Positions 10,916 to 21,309 of a DNA stretch of 64,000 bases are shown here, piece by piece. The position numbers and the translations under genes are program-made. How positions within the stretch are numbered: position 1 is the first letter of the stretch; each line of letters starts with the position of its first letter. Source of the DNA: Thinopyrum elongatum (Eukaryota; Streptophyta; Magnoliopsida; Poales; Poaceae); NCBI GenBank assembly GCA_011799875.1, contig CM022303.1:297240362-297304361 (forward strand), read 5' to 3'. A model generated the notes under the pieces. The model was not told where the DNA came from. It saw only the letters and a list, made by a program, of their open reading frames with translations, and searched no databases.

Positions 10916-11140
10916 CGTTTCCGGTCGTAAGTACATCCTTGACAGTCAGTCCCGGTTAAACGTTTCCGTTCGTATGTACATTCCACACAATCAATCCAAG
11001 GAATACGTTTCCATTAGTATGTACTTTCCACACAGTTAATCCAAGAAGTACGTTTCCGTTCGTATATACATCCCACACAGTCACTCCAAGGAAAACATTT
11101 CCGTTCGCAGGTACATCACACATAATTTTCCCCATTAAAT
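10916..11140. repeat. Tandem repeat of exactly 45 bp, five copies
   Basis: CGTTTCCGTTCGTATGTACA and variants start at 10916, 10961, 11006, 11051 and 11095/6. Because 45 is a multiple of 3, the minus strand is open here and reads 15-residue repeats (TNGNVFLGLTVW), which is probably incidental. It likely serves as a subterminal transposase-binding array. Confidence 0.7.
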
Positions 11141-11675
11141 CATTTGTGATAGCGTTGCCATTGCAGACGGTATTAACAATTTTGTCGTTTGCGTTATTGA
11201 ATGCATCACACACGGTGCGTAGAAGAAACTATGTGGCAAAGGCTGTCCATCACACACACTATTTATGTGGTAAACGTTTGCTCAAGGTGGCCTAACGCAA
11301 ACAGTTTTCAAGAGGATGTCATGTGTGATTGTTCATTGATCCAACACGGTTTATTCCTAGAAACTATGTGCGTTGCCTGAGATCATCGCCCACAGTGTCT
11401 TCTCAATAACCGTTTGCAATAGAAAAACCCAATTAGCAGGCTAATTGGCCATTAGCAGGCTAATTGTCCTATTATTAATAATCCATTTATTAATATAATT
11501 GGCATTTCATATTAAGCACACAATATATTTCATTTTCATATTAAGGAAGCAGGATTTCATAATTGAAATACATCAGAGTACAACATCATATAGCTTCAGC
11601 ACTCAGCTACCCCATTACACAACTGCACCAGCACCAAGTTTCACATGCAACATCTATAACCTTTTGAAATTAGTA

Positions 11676-12323
11676 TCATAGACGGTACATAGACAGATGA
11701 ATCTCATCTGGAAAACTACTGAAGCGGAAGGCGAATATTGAGCCTTCATTGATGTTGAAGGTCTTTGCAACTTTAGGCCAGTGCCTATGGATAATTGACC
11801 GTTCATCCTTCGTCCTCTTCAGGAACACTTCAATATTGAACCGTGGGTGTTGTATGAATACCTTCCTCGCCTCCTGACCATAGAGGTGGTTTGAGAGGTA
11901 ATCATCAGTGAACTGCTTTGGAAAGGCCTGAAAACAAGGATGTGCATAAATATCTTCTCTACATTGGAAATGGGGCAAAGGAATAAAAAAGGCAAGGTAT
12001 AATAGTTAGTACCATCCTGTAGTGAACTGATGTCTTCTTCATTGTGCACACAAAGATCTTGTTGTTTTTTGTCGCTAATTTCTTTATCCTAACAATCTTT
12101 CTGAGTTTCTTGACTTGACTGATATTCATGGACAACTCATTTCCCCATATGCAAAAAGGGTCGAACAGTGGGTCAAAACCTCTAACAGCAGGACCTACAT
12201 GTGCAAGACCAAATTGTTAAAAACATAAATATTAGAATGGTTCCTACAATTGCACAATAATGTGCTATTAGACAAAGGACCATGCATGTGCAAACCTCGA
12301 TTGTAAACCTCAGTGCTTCCCAT
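11676..12323 (-). CDS. B3-domain-like protein carried by the CACTA element (three exons, 153 aa)
   Basis: My model joins 12323-12296, 12194-12013 and 11927-11676 on the minus strand (462 nt including the stop). The introns have GT donors at 12295 and 12012 and AG acceptors just before 12194 and 11927, and the frame runs through all three exons. The C-terminal 110 residues resemble a plant B3 DNA-binding domain: AFPKQFTDDYL, then FNIEVFLKRTKD, HRHWPKVAKTFNINEGSIFAF and a final IHLSMYRL strand. B3 proteins bind DNA in the nucleus as transcription factors. Upstream residues are basic (RKIVRIKKLATKNNK). The gene is short for a host B3 factor and lies inside a transposon, so it may be a captured host gene or a transposon accessory gene. 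Splice sites are predicted from sequence only. Confidence 0.6.
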
Positions 12324-12454
12324 TGTTTCCCTGCAACACATATAAGGTAGTTAGTGATCAGGTTAAGTGAGGGTTCGCATGCTATCAGTAAAATATGTTG
12401 ATGAAAAATAAGCACATTGCAGATTCATCAGATTAATTCAAGCCACATGGAAAA

Positions 12455-13190
12455 CCCATTTATCCAAACCAAGCATGATTAAGCAATTGTATATGTCTCT
12501 CATGTATTAAGTGCAGCCAAATTTGATTTATTCCTCACATGCACAACAATACAAAATTCTACCCACGACAATTGGACATCGCATTGCAAAATTGAACCAA
12601 GCAGTTAACTAAACACCACAACAAATGAACCAAACATTAACTGAGCACCACATTGCATAATATAACTTACTCCTAATAGAAGATCAGACAGTTAACCAAA
12701 CCAAGCATGCTTAACAACTTGGAAATATAGCAATTGTATTTGTTTCTCATGTATTTAGTACAACCAAATTTGATTTATTTCTCACATGGTATACAATAAC
12801 AGAATGCACCCACAACAATTGAACATCGTATTGCAGAATTAAACCAAATAGTTAACTAAACACCACAACAAGTGAACCAAATGTTAATTGAGCACCACAT
12901 TGCACAATGTATAACATACTAGAAGATCAGACAGTTAACTGAACCAAGCATGCTTGACAACTTGGAAATATAGCAATTGTATTTGTTTCTCATGTATTTT
13001 GTAAAGATAAATTCGATTTATTTCTCACATGGAAGATAATACAAAATTGCACCCTGAAGAATTGAACATCACATTTGCAGAATTGAACCAAACAGTTAAC
13101 TGAAGACGACAACTAATTAACCAAACAGTTAATAAGTGAGCACCACATTGCACGACATATAGAACATATACACTAGAGCAACATATTGTA
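12455..13190. repeat. Tandem repeat, period about 244 bp, three copies
   Basis: The words GCAATTGTAT, TCTCATGTATT, GTTAACTAAACACCACAACA and GAGCACCACATTGCA recur at intervals of 242-246 bp. No gene is seen here. Confidence 0.75.
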
Positions 13191-13330
13191 TGGTAAAAGT
13201 AGATAGGACAATTCACTAGAATTTTTTAAGGAAAGGCAGGAGCAGCACATGCAATGGGTAAACCGAGCATGCTTAACCGGCGTAGCTAGCAAACTAAACA
13301 TAGGTCCTTATAGTGAGCTAATAAGACAAG

Positions 13331-13813
13331 CTACTCCTCATCGTCGGAGATATCGATGATGATTGGCTCCTTGGACATGGAAGAGGGCGAGGCCTCCACA
13401 TCGTGGGTGCCCTCGTCGTAGTGGTGAGTTGCCTGAGCCGCTCCGGGCACCAACCTTCTGCCTCTCGAGTTGAGGTAAGCACGAGCACGCTGAGAAAACA
13501 CCTCGTAGTCTTCGTCGAAGGCATCGACGGTGGCCTCGAGGAAATGCCATGAACTGTCGTTTAAAGCAGCCAAACATGTCGTGGCATCGGCGCGCGAGGC
13601 GTCGACAGTGGCCTCGACGGCAAGGTGCTCCTCCAAGATCTGGGGGTCGACACGAATGGCAGCCATCGCGACCTCATCCGCGCGTGCGGCTGCGATTTGC
13701 TTCTCCGTTGCCAAATGCTCCTTGGGATCCTGGCTATACTGCGTACACCATGGCTTAGGGCGGCGCTTATTTGGGGGAGGGGTCGGTGATTTGGGTGGAA
13801 GGTGTCGGGGCAT
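13331..13813 (-). CDS. Ala-rich ORF in the CACTA element (160 aa), function unknown
   Basis: An intact ORF with high GC compared with its surroundings. The protein starts with a basic, Pro-rich segment (PPKSPTPPPNKRRPKP), then has an Ala-rich helical middle with repeated EEHLAVEATVDASRAD-like phrases, and ends in a strongly acidic tail (IIIDISDDEE). I recognise no domain. The style, with a basic head, Ala-rich helices and acidic tail, is shared with the ORFs at 14363-14956 and 19584-20296, so they may be members of one transposon gene family. The start at 13813 is the first Met in frame. Confidence 0.5.
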   Translation of the reverse strand: MPRHLPPKSPTPPPNKRRPKPWCTQYSQDPKEHLATEKQIAAARADEVAMAAIRVDPQILEEHLAVEATVDASRADATTCLAALNDSSWHFLEATVDAFDEDYEVFSQRARAYLNSRGRRLVPGAAQATHHYDEGTHDVEASPSSMSKEPIIIDISDDEE

Positions 13814-14099
13814 GTGGGATGTGGAAGGAGGAGGAGGATGGGGGTCGGGTGTGGATTACCTGGCTGGATCGACGAGGCCGAGCAGCGTGAAGGAGGGTCG
13901 CCGGCGAGGAGGTGGTGCTGCAAGCAAGGAGTGAAGGTTTCAACTTGGAAAGGAAGGCGGAAACAGGGGAAATGTGGCTTTTGGTAAGGGGGAGGGGGCG
14001 GGGAGGTAGATATTTCCGCGGAAGCCGAAAATTTTGAATCGGTGCAGCGAAAAAACTGGCGCGCAAAGTGTCATCAGACACGGTCCCTTATTCAGCACT

Positions 14100-14336
14100 G
14101 TGTACGATATGTGAACATCACAAACGATTCATATAGCTTAACCCGTGTGTGATGAGTTTGAACGTCAAAAATTTTTGTTCGAATTTCCCTGGTTATAGTG
14201 GTCATCCACGTCATTGCATAATTTGGGTACACAAATGAGACTACAGCACACCCACACTTCTTAATCGAGCAAGTTCAGCAATTAAACAGTGCTAGTTGAC
14301 CTAAACATTACTCTAACAAATTAAAGACCGGCGCTC
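14100..14336. other. Subterminal-like motif island within the CACTA element
   Basis: Words such as ATCACAAACGATTC and CCCGTGTGTGATGAG, like those at both CACTA ends, occur here away from the ends. No gene is seen. Confidence 0.35.
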
Positions 14337-14362
14337 TTAATTAAACAAAACAAAGAGTACTA

Positions 14363-14956
14363 CTACGGCTGGTGCTCGTCGATCTCCGCCGCCTCCTCCA
14401 TGTCCAGCTCGCGCCCGACGATCTCCTGGGGAAGGGGCTCCATGGCATCCATCGCACCATACTCGGCAAGCATCTCGCCATCCATGTCCGCCATCTCTTT
14501 GGAAAAGGCCGCCACGAGCCAGGCGTGGGCGGCTGGGATCTGGACTTGGACGGGCTCCGTCGTGGCAAGGTATGCCGCGGAGGAACGAACGGCTGCTTGA
14601 ACGCTCTCGGCGATTGCCAACTCTTCGGCCATGGGTTGCCGACCGTTGTCGGAGAAGCTTCATTTGATTTGTGCGGTGACCGCCACGACCTGGGCGTGGG
14701 CGGCCTCCATCAGGGCTAAGGCCGCCGCTGCGGATCGGACAGCTGTTGTGCCGCTCTCGCCAGTTGCTATCCCGGAGGCAGATGTTGCTGCCGCCACCTT
14801 AGAAGCAACAACTGCCGTTTGGGTTGCCTTGGCTGCCCGGTCGCAGATTGCGGCCGCGCTCATGCAGCTTGTTAGCACATGCATGGCGGCTGCGGCCTCG
14901 CTCTTGCCGGAGTGGGCCGCCGAAGTTGCCCTCACGACGGGGGTCCACGTCCCCAT
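14363..14956 (-). pseudogene. Ala-rich ORF interrupted by an in-frame TGA
   Basis: Two ORFs in the same frame (14956-14660 and 14632-14363) are separated by a TGA at 14660-14662 and a few more codons. Together they would encode about 197 residues: an Ala-rich helical region with many T, V and S, then MAEELAIAESVQAAV and an acidic end (DMEEAAEIDEHQP). No known domain is seen. It resembles the neighbouring ORF 13331-13813 in composition and layout. It could also be two separate small ORFs. Confidence 0.45.
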
Positions 14957-15249
14957 CTTTCACCGGCGATGATTGAACAGTGAAATGATATTTGGGGAGC
15001 GAGCTAGTGTGCTTGACACGCCAGCTGTGGATTGTAGCCGACGCACCTTCTCGCGTAAGCCATAGGTGTACTATACTCTAACGGTGCTCCAATATATTTT
15101 GTCCTGCATCTCACATGGTTGGTGATAATAAATTGTGTGCGATCTACTTAATTTTTCATCATGATTTGAATTACATAATGGGGTCATAGCGGCAAAGGAG
15201 GGTGTTTGAATTGCTAGAACTTTTATCTGCAGTGAACATGCAACTATAG

Positions 15250-17565
15250 GTGTGTCGTCAAAAAATTGGAATTATTCAGGGTTCGCTTGGACATTTTTAT
15301 ACATGAACTTGGTTTTCTAGCCATTTCAGGTGCACAATTCAAAATTAAACTACATGCACATGCTCCGGTGCACCAAAATGGGTTGTAAAATCGTATATGT
15401 GTCCATGGGTTTATGCTTATGTCCCATGCAAGAAATGGGGATGAATTTCGAACACCACGGCACCGTGGCTCTCCGGCAAACGTTGAGGTACTTGCTTTTG
15501 TAATTCTAGTAAATCCAAAACCCGTCTGAAATTCATGAACCTTGGCATGCTATCATGGAATGGCATCAACATGCTGGGGTAAAAAATATTGTCCCATTTG
15601 GGGCAGGTTATGGTATAAGCTTCTCACAAACCAGAGCTTCTCACAAGAAGCCTCGTGGTTCCGTTAGGGAAACGTGTCACCTTTGTGGACAAAACGATAT
15701 TCGTCGCCTCTTATTGCTTTCAAATTTTTTCTGGCATCAACATAGAACAACAGGAGTGTCGTGTTAAATTTTGGAATTTTTCGGGGATCGTTTGGACATT
15801 TTTATACGTTAACTGAGTTTTCTAGGCATTTATGTGCATAATTCAAAATTGAAATACATGCACATGCTCCAGTGCATAAAAATGGGTTGAAAAATCAAAT
15901 GTGTGTCCTTGGTTGCAAGCTTAGGTCTCATGCAAGAAAATGAGAATGAATGTCAAACACGTTGACATTGTCGCTCGGCTGCTAACATTGAGATACATGG
16001 TTTTAAAATTCTAGTAAATCGAAAACTCGTCTGAAATTCATGAAACTTGACATGATATCATGGAATGGCATCGACATGCCGTGGTAAAAATATTGTCTCA
16101 TTTGGGGCAGGTTTGGGTATAAGCTTCTCGTAAACCAGAGCTTCTCACAACAAGCCTGATGGTTTCAGTAGGGAACATGCCACCTTGGGGGACGAAACGA
16201 TATCCGTTGCCTCTTCTTACTTTCAAAATTTTTCTCGTGTCAACATAGAACAACAGGAGTGTTATGTCAATTTTTGGGATTTTTCGGGGTTCGCTTGGAC
16301 ATTTTTTCACATTAACTGAGTTTTCTATGCATTTATGTGCATAATTCAAATTTGAACTACATACACATGCTCCAGTGCATATAAATGGGTTCAAAATTAA
16401 AATGTGTGTCCTTGGTTGCATGCTTAAGTCCCATGCAAGAAATGAGAATGAATGTCAAACACCTTGCCACCGTCGCTCGGCCGCTAACATTGAGATACAT
16501 GGTTTTTAAATTCTAGAAAAATCGAAAACGCGTCTGAAATTTATGAAACTTGACATGCTAGCATGGAACGGCATCAACATGCCGTGGTAAAAATATTGTC
16601 CCATTTGGGGCAGGTTGGGGTATAAGCTTCTCACAACAAGCCTCATGGTTGCGGTAGGGAACGTTTCACCTTTCTGGACGAAACGATATCCGTTGTCTCT
16701 TCTTGATTTCAATTTTTTTTCTAGTGTCAACATAAAACAACAGGAGTGTTGTGTTAAATTTAGGAATTTTTCGGGGTTCGTTTGGACATTTTTATACATT
16801 AACTGAGTTTTCTATGCATTTATATGCATAATTCAAATTTGAACTACATGCACATGCTCCAGTGCATGTAAATTGGTTGAAAAATCAAATATGTGTCCTT
16901 GGTTGCATGCTTAGGTCCCATGCAAGAAATGAGAATGAATGTCAAACACCTTGCCACCGTCGCTCGGCCGCAAACATTGAGATACATGGTTTTTAAATTC
17001 TAGTAAATCCAAAACTCGTATGTAGTTCATGAAACTTGACATGCTATCATGGAGCGGCATTAACATGCTGTGGTAAAAGAAATTGTCCCATTTGGGGCAG
17101 GTTTGGGTATAAGCTTCTCACAACAAGCATGATGGTTTCGGTAGGGAACGTGCCACCTTTGGGGACGAAACGATATCCGTTGCCTCTTCTTGTTTTCAAA
17201 AATTTTCTAGTGTCAACATAGAACAACAGGAGTGTTGTGTCAATTTTTGGGATTTTTCAGGGTTCGCTTGGACATTTTCATACAATAACTGGATTTTCTA
17301 GGCATTTTATGTGCATAATTGAAATTTGAACTACATGCACAAGCTCCAGTGCTGAAAAATGGGTTGACATATCAAATGTGTGTCGTTGGGTGCATGTTTA
17401 GGTCCCATGCAAGAAATGGGAATGAATTTCAAACACCAGGGCACTGTTGATTGCCGGTAAGACATTGAGATACTTTGTTTTTAAATTCTAGTAAATCCAA
17501 AACTCATCTGAAATTCATGAAACTTGGCATGCTATCATGGAATGGCACCCGACATGCTGTGGTAT
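15250..17565. repeat. Long tandem array, unit about 485-505 bp, nearly five copies
   Basis: The phrase GGTTCGCTTGGACATTTTTA recurs with variants near 15283, 15788, 16293, 16777 and 17263, and other phrases (CATTTGGGGCAGGTT, CATAGAACAACAGGAGTGT, ATGCACATGCTCC) keep step. The short ORFs in it are repeat copies, not genes. There is one mini-duplication of CCAGAGCTTCTCACAA in the first units. Confidence 0.85.
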
Positions 17566-17704
17566 TTTTCGTGTCCATTTTGAGAGAAGACGCACTCGAA
17601 TAACAACCAACAAAGGCATTTTGAAATAAATAGCTGCCACTTTAACATCTCAAACATTTGTATAATTTAAATCATGTGCATTCTGTTAACCATTCACGTG
17701 ACGC

Positions 17705-17725
17705 CACGTGTCTCTCTTTTATTGG
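17705..17725 (+). promoter_or_regulatory. G-box and inverted CCAAT box
   Basis: CACGTG at 17705-17710 and ATTGG at 17721-17725 lie about 300 bp upstream of the ORF at 18021. These are common in plant promoters, but both words are short and could be chance. Confidence 0.25.
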
Positions 17726-17764
17726 CTATAGGAGGTGCCGTGCGGACAACTGCTTGACTGAACA

Positions 17765-17885
17765 GGAGGCGTGCGAGCGCAGTCCGGTGCGCAGGCTGAC
17801 CGAGAGGCGTGCAAGCTGTCCTCCAATGCGCAAGCTCACCGGGAAGCGTGCGAACTGTACACTGCGCAGGCTCACTCGGAAGCGA
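17765..17885. repeat. Short tandem repeat, period 45-51 bp, about 2.5 copies
   Basis: AGGCGTGCGAGC...GCGCAGGCTGACCGAG recurs as AGGCGTGCAAGC...GCGCAAGCTCACCGGG and AAGCGTGCGAAC...GCGCAGGCTCACTCGG. Confidence 0.6.
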
Positions 17886-18020
17886 GCCCTTTGACTTCCA
17901 TGGCTGCCCGCCTTGCTCACATCCTCTCCATTAATGGCTGCGCCCGAGCCGCTGTTTAATACGGGCGGCCTTACTGTTCGCCTCCCATTCTCCTCCCTCC
18001 CACAGACCTCCACCAACGCC

Positions 18021-18620
18021 ATGGCGCAGAAGGATCATCTGCCACTAGTCTTCCAGTTTGGTGAAGTCGACTCCGAGCCAGAGGAGATAGAAAATAAGGA
18101 GGAATGGGGCCTCATGGACATGGCCCTGAACGAGCTGGCCGCGGCGGTTGATGCCCCCGCGCCCATCCCAGCTCCCATCCCCGCGCCCGCACTAGCGACC
18201 ATCCTCGTAGAATTGACTGGCTGGTCGCCGAGCACTATCGCAGAGCTGGAAGCCGCTGGCGTCAGTGAGGTCTCCGCGGACCCGTGCGAGCTTGTGTACA
18301 TGCCAGCGCCAGCGCCCGTGCCCGTGCGCTCCCATGCACCCACCACGGCGCCGGTCCCCGTGCGTTTGCCTGCACCCGCCGCGCCCGTGCCTGTCCGTGC
18401 GCCCCCCTCAGCGGCATGGGACGCCGCCGTCGACCGCTACACCGCAGCACCGCGAGTTGCCGTCCTCCCGCGCCCCGCTTGTCGATCGCGCGACGACATG
18501 ATGTTTGATTTCCAAGTGAAGAACATTCTGTGCTGCCTTGAAGACTTCAACAACGGCGTCCCGGAGGACGACAACGACAACGCTGGCGCGGCACGCCGCC
18601 TCCGCCGCCGCCGAAATTAG
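18021..18620 (+). CDS. Ala/Pro-rich ORF in the CACTA element (199 aa), function unknown
   Basis: I start at 18021, whose context GCCATGG is strong; the frame is open upstream to 17913 (235 aa). The protein has an acidic N-terminal segment (FGEVDSEPEEIENKEEWGLMDMALNEL is spread over residues 14-40), a long Pro/Ala repeat region with PAPxPVPVR units, and a C-terminal stretch with DDMMFDFQVKNILCCLEDFN before a basic Arg-rich end. I recognise no domain. It may be a transposon accessory protein or a captured gene fragment. The Pro/Ala part opens several frames on both strands; only this frame has a plausible non-repetitive N- and C-terminus. Confidence 0.4.
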   Translation: MAQKDHLPLVFQFGEVDSEPEEIENKEEWGLMDMALNELAAAVDAPAPIPAPIPAPALATILVELTGWSPSTIAELEAAGVSEVSADPCELVYMPAPAPVPVRSHAPTTAPVPVRLPAPAAPVPVRAPPSAAWDAAVDRYTAAPRVAVLPRPACRSRDDMMFDFQVKNILCCLEDFNNGVPEDDNDNAGAARRLRRRRN

Positions 18621-18794
18621 TTTTTTTTTTGGGTTTAATACTGTATCAGTGTATCTCGATCATATGAATATAAATTCGCAGTGTGACTAAATGAAAGATA
18701 TGGTTTGAACGAACTTGCGTTTTTCTCTCTGAATGTACAAACTTATCAAACGATTTTCTTTAAAAACAACATAAATGGTTTTTAAATATGAAAC

Positions 18795-19140
18795 ACTCAT
18801 CGCAAACGTTTTAGATAGAACACCCGTATGCAAACCGACAGCTTCCCCAGGAAGCCAAGGGAAAATGTGCCGAGCAGGATTTGTGCAGCTCTTGATCGCA
18901 CACGTTTTAGATAGAACACCCGTATGCAAAGTGAGAGCTATGGTCTTCCCCAGTAAGCCAAGGGAAATTCGCAGCGCAGGATTTGTGCATCTCTTCAACG
19001 CAAACGGTTCAGATTGAATATGATATGCAAAGCCATACTTCGGCGCTAAGCCAAGAGAAAATGTGTCGAGCAGGATTTGTACATCCCTTCAACGCAAACG
19101 GCTGTTTTGGATGACCCGTGTGCAAGCCCGTACAGATAAT
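18795..19140. repeat. Tandem repeat, period about 95-100 bp, four starts
   Basis: CGCAAACGTTTTAGATAG and variants near 18799, 18897, 18998 and 19091, each followed by AAGCCAAGGGAAA and GCAGGATTTGT words. The CGCAAACG core also occurs at the CACTA ends. Confidence 0.65.
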
Positions 19141-19583
19141 TTGGTAATATTTGCATCTGTCATATTGGGTATATTGCCATTTGTCAAACTGGAAAGATTG
19201 ACATCTGTTGATCTAGTAACACTGCCATTTGTCAAGCTTGTAACACTGCCATTTGTCAAAATATGCAGCTAAAAATCACTAGCACTATCTAATTTTTGCA
19301 ACTAAAATTCAGTAATTAAGCATAGATTTCATTCATAGATTAAGCAGTCGTTCTTTTATACAAACAGTTCAACTCGACAGTTGAACCGACCAAACTTTTC
19401 CCCAATTGTTGCCAACCACGTACTGAAATAGCTAGTTCAACTATATATACTAGCTAATTTTAAGTACGTTGTACAGTTCCACCACATTTATAGTCAAATG
19501 AACTAAACAAAATAGCCCCTAAATACTACTACTACGGAGGGGCTTTGTACTACTTCCGACAACTTCTCCTCTGTCGAGTGCGC
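19141..19583. other. Non-coding stretch in the CACTA element
   Basis: AT-rich sequence with a short internal repeat of TTGCCATTTGTCAAACT-like phrases near 19165-19260. No gene seen. Confidence 0.4.
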
Positions 19584-20296
19584 TCAGTAAGAGGCAGAGG
19601 AGGAGGAGCCTACCGACGAGCTAGACAACTGCAATACGGTGTCTGCCGCTGCTTCACCTTCAACGACGCTCACCTCGAACGCCCTCTGCCGCTCCAGAGG
19701 ACCCCTCTCAAAGCGGTGGTTCTCCTCGTAGATCTCCTGATTCCTTGCCTCTGCGGCGGCGTGTGCTGCGGCCACGGCGGCGGTAAGGCTCTTTGCGTGC
19801 TCGACGAGGCGCTCCTCCTCCTCCCGCAGTAACTCGATGTAGCGCGCAAGGTCACTGACGCACGTGCGGGCCTCCACCTCCGCCTCCCGCCTTCGGGCGG
19901 CAGTGGCGGAGCGGGTGATGATCCCGGCGGTCGACGGTGGGCTGGCGGCCACGGTGGCCGATGATGGGGTGGCGGCCATGACCACCACCTCCCGCCTTCG
20001 CGCCATGGTGGCGGAGCGGGTGATGGCCACGGTGGCCGCCAGTGGGGTGGCGGCCACGACGGCCACCTCCCGCCTTCGGCTTTCGACGGTAGTGTGGCGG
20101 CCACGGCGGCCGGCAACAGCTGCTGACGGGCAGCGGCGGCGGAGCGTGTGGTGGGTGTTCCGCGAACACCCAATAGGGACGCCACACGCACTACACTACG
20201 CCGGGGACTGCGCCGCCGCCGCGGTGTAGCCTCCCAGCTGAAGTTGTCCTCTGATGACGGCGGAGTGGCTGAGAAACGGCGACGGACCGGTGCCAT
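19584..20296 (-). CDS. GC-rich ORF with TATA box in the CACTA element; frame uncertain
   Basis: A Met at 20296 (frame open from 20422 to 19670) lies about 80 nt after a TATATAAA box. That frame reads a basic segment MAPVRRRFSATPPSSEDNF and then a Pro/Trp/Arg-rich stretch that looks unnatural. The overlapping frame 20066-19584 reads a much more protein-like Ala-rich helix (YIELLREEEERLVEHAKS) with an acidic tail, similar to the ORFs at 13331 and 14363. A frameshift or a small intron in the repeat zone (about 19880-20100, GC-rich tandem units of about 108 bp) could join the two. I report the locus as one gene of unknown function, possibly broken. Confidence 0.4.
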
Positions 20297-20377
20297 TGGC
20301 GATTGTGGGAGAATCAGACGAGATAAGCTACAGGGAGGGAGGGGAAAATGCAACGCAGGACTCGCCAGCCGTGAGGG

Positions 20378-20385
20378 TTTATATA
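20378..20385 (-). promoter_or_regulatory. TATA box for the ORF at 20296
   Basis: TATATAAA on the minus strand, 82 nt before the Met at 20296, followed by a pyrimidine-rich leader. Confidence 0.5.
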
Positions 20386-20639
20386 GCAGGCCGGTAAGCA
20401 TTGGGATTTTGGGGGATTTCACTGAGTCGGGCGGGAAGCTTGCGCGGGAACGGGCTCACCGATGATTCATTGACGCCACTTCGAGCCACCGTTTGGCCAA
20501 AAGAACGCCCCCGCGCGCTGCGCAAGCTTGCGCTGTAAGCCGTCTGCGGCAGCGGGGTGACAAGACGTGCGAGAGGAGGACGAAAAGACACGTACACATA
20601 TGGTTAATAAAAAAATATTTGCGATTTAATTACCTACTA

Positions 20640-20868
20640 CCCCCGTCCTGGTTTATAAGTCGTTTATGTATTTTTGTGCCAAATTTTGACTAGAGATTTA
20701 ACTAATAAAATACGAATGCATGTCGCCAAAGAATATATCGTTGGATTCGTATTTGAACATAGTTTTCGATTATATAATGTTTATAACATGCATCAACATT
20801 TTGTTGGTTAAATTTAAGGTCAAAATATATCACAGAATATAAAGAGGACTAATAGACGAAGACGGAGG
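20640..20868. mobile_element. Stowaway-like MITE (229 bp)
   Basis: The ends CCCCCGTC and GACGGAGG lie between TA dinucleotides, and the extended ends CTACTACCCCCGTC and CTACTACCTCCGTC match with one mismatch. The interior is AT-rich and non-coding. It lies inside the CACTA element. Confidence 0.7.
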
Positions 20869-21309
20869 TAGTAGCACATGGCCGCTCTCTACGTGGCGTC
20901 GCAACTGCCGGCCGGCTTGTAGATGACCATTCCATGCGTGTTCAACTGCTCTATGCGTGTGGTTGCTCGTGGTTGAGGCGGCTGCGGCGCGCTCTGCTCA
21001 CGTCCCGCCGCACGCGCTGTGCTCTCGCGTCCCTCCGGGCGCTCTGCCCTCGTCCCTTCACGCGCGCTGCCAGTGTTTGGGGCTGGCGCACAATCACGTA
21101 CGTTCGTGGTGCCATTATGCATGCAGTTGCGCCGGGCGCGGCGCCAAGATGCAGTTACCCGCTGCAAAAACTGCCATGCGGACGCGCCGAGAATCCAGGC
21201 CGCCCGGCCCCCATTTATTCCTGCGGCCATTTACCTTCATCTCTCGCGCCACACGATACAATAAGCACACCCACGACGACACATACAGAGAGGACATCCA
21301 GCGGTTCCA

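Noticed and set aside
10916..11213. Regular 45-bp repeats considered as a CRISPR array, and the 85-aa repeat ORF on the minus strand
   Set aside because: There are no unique spacers and the host is a plant; the ORF exists only because the period is divisible by 3.
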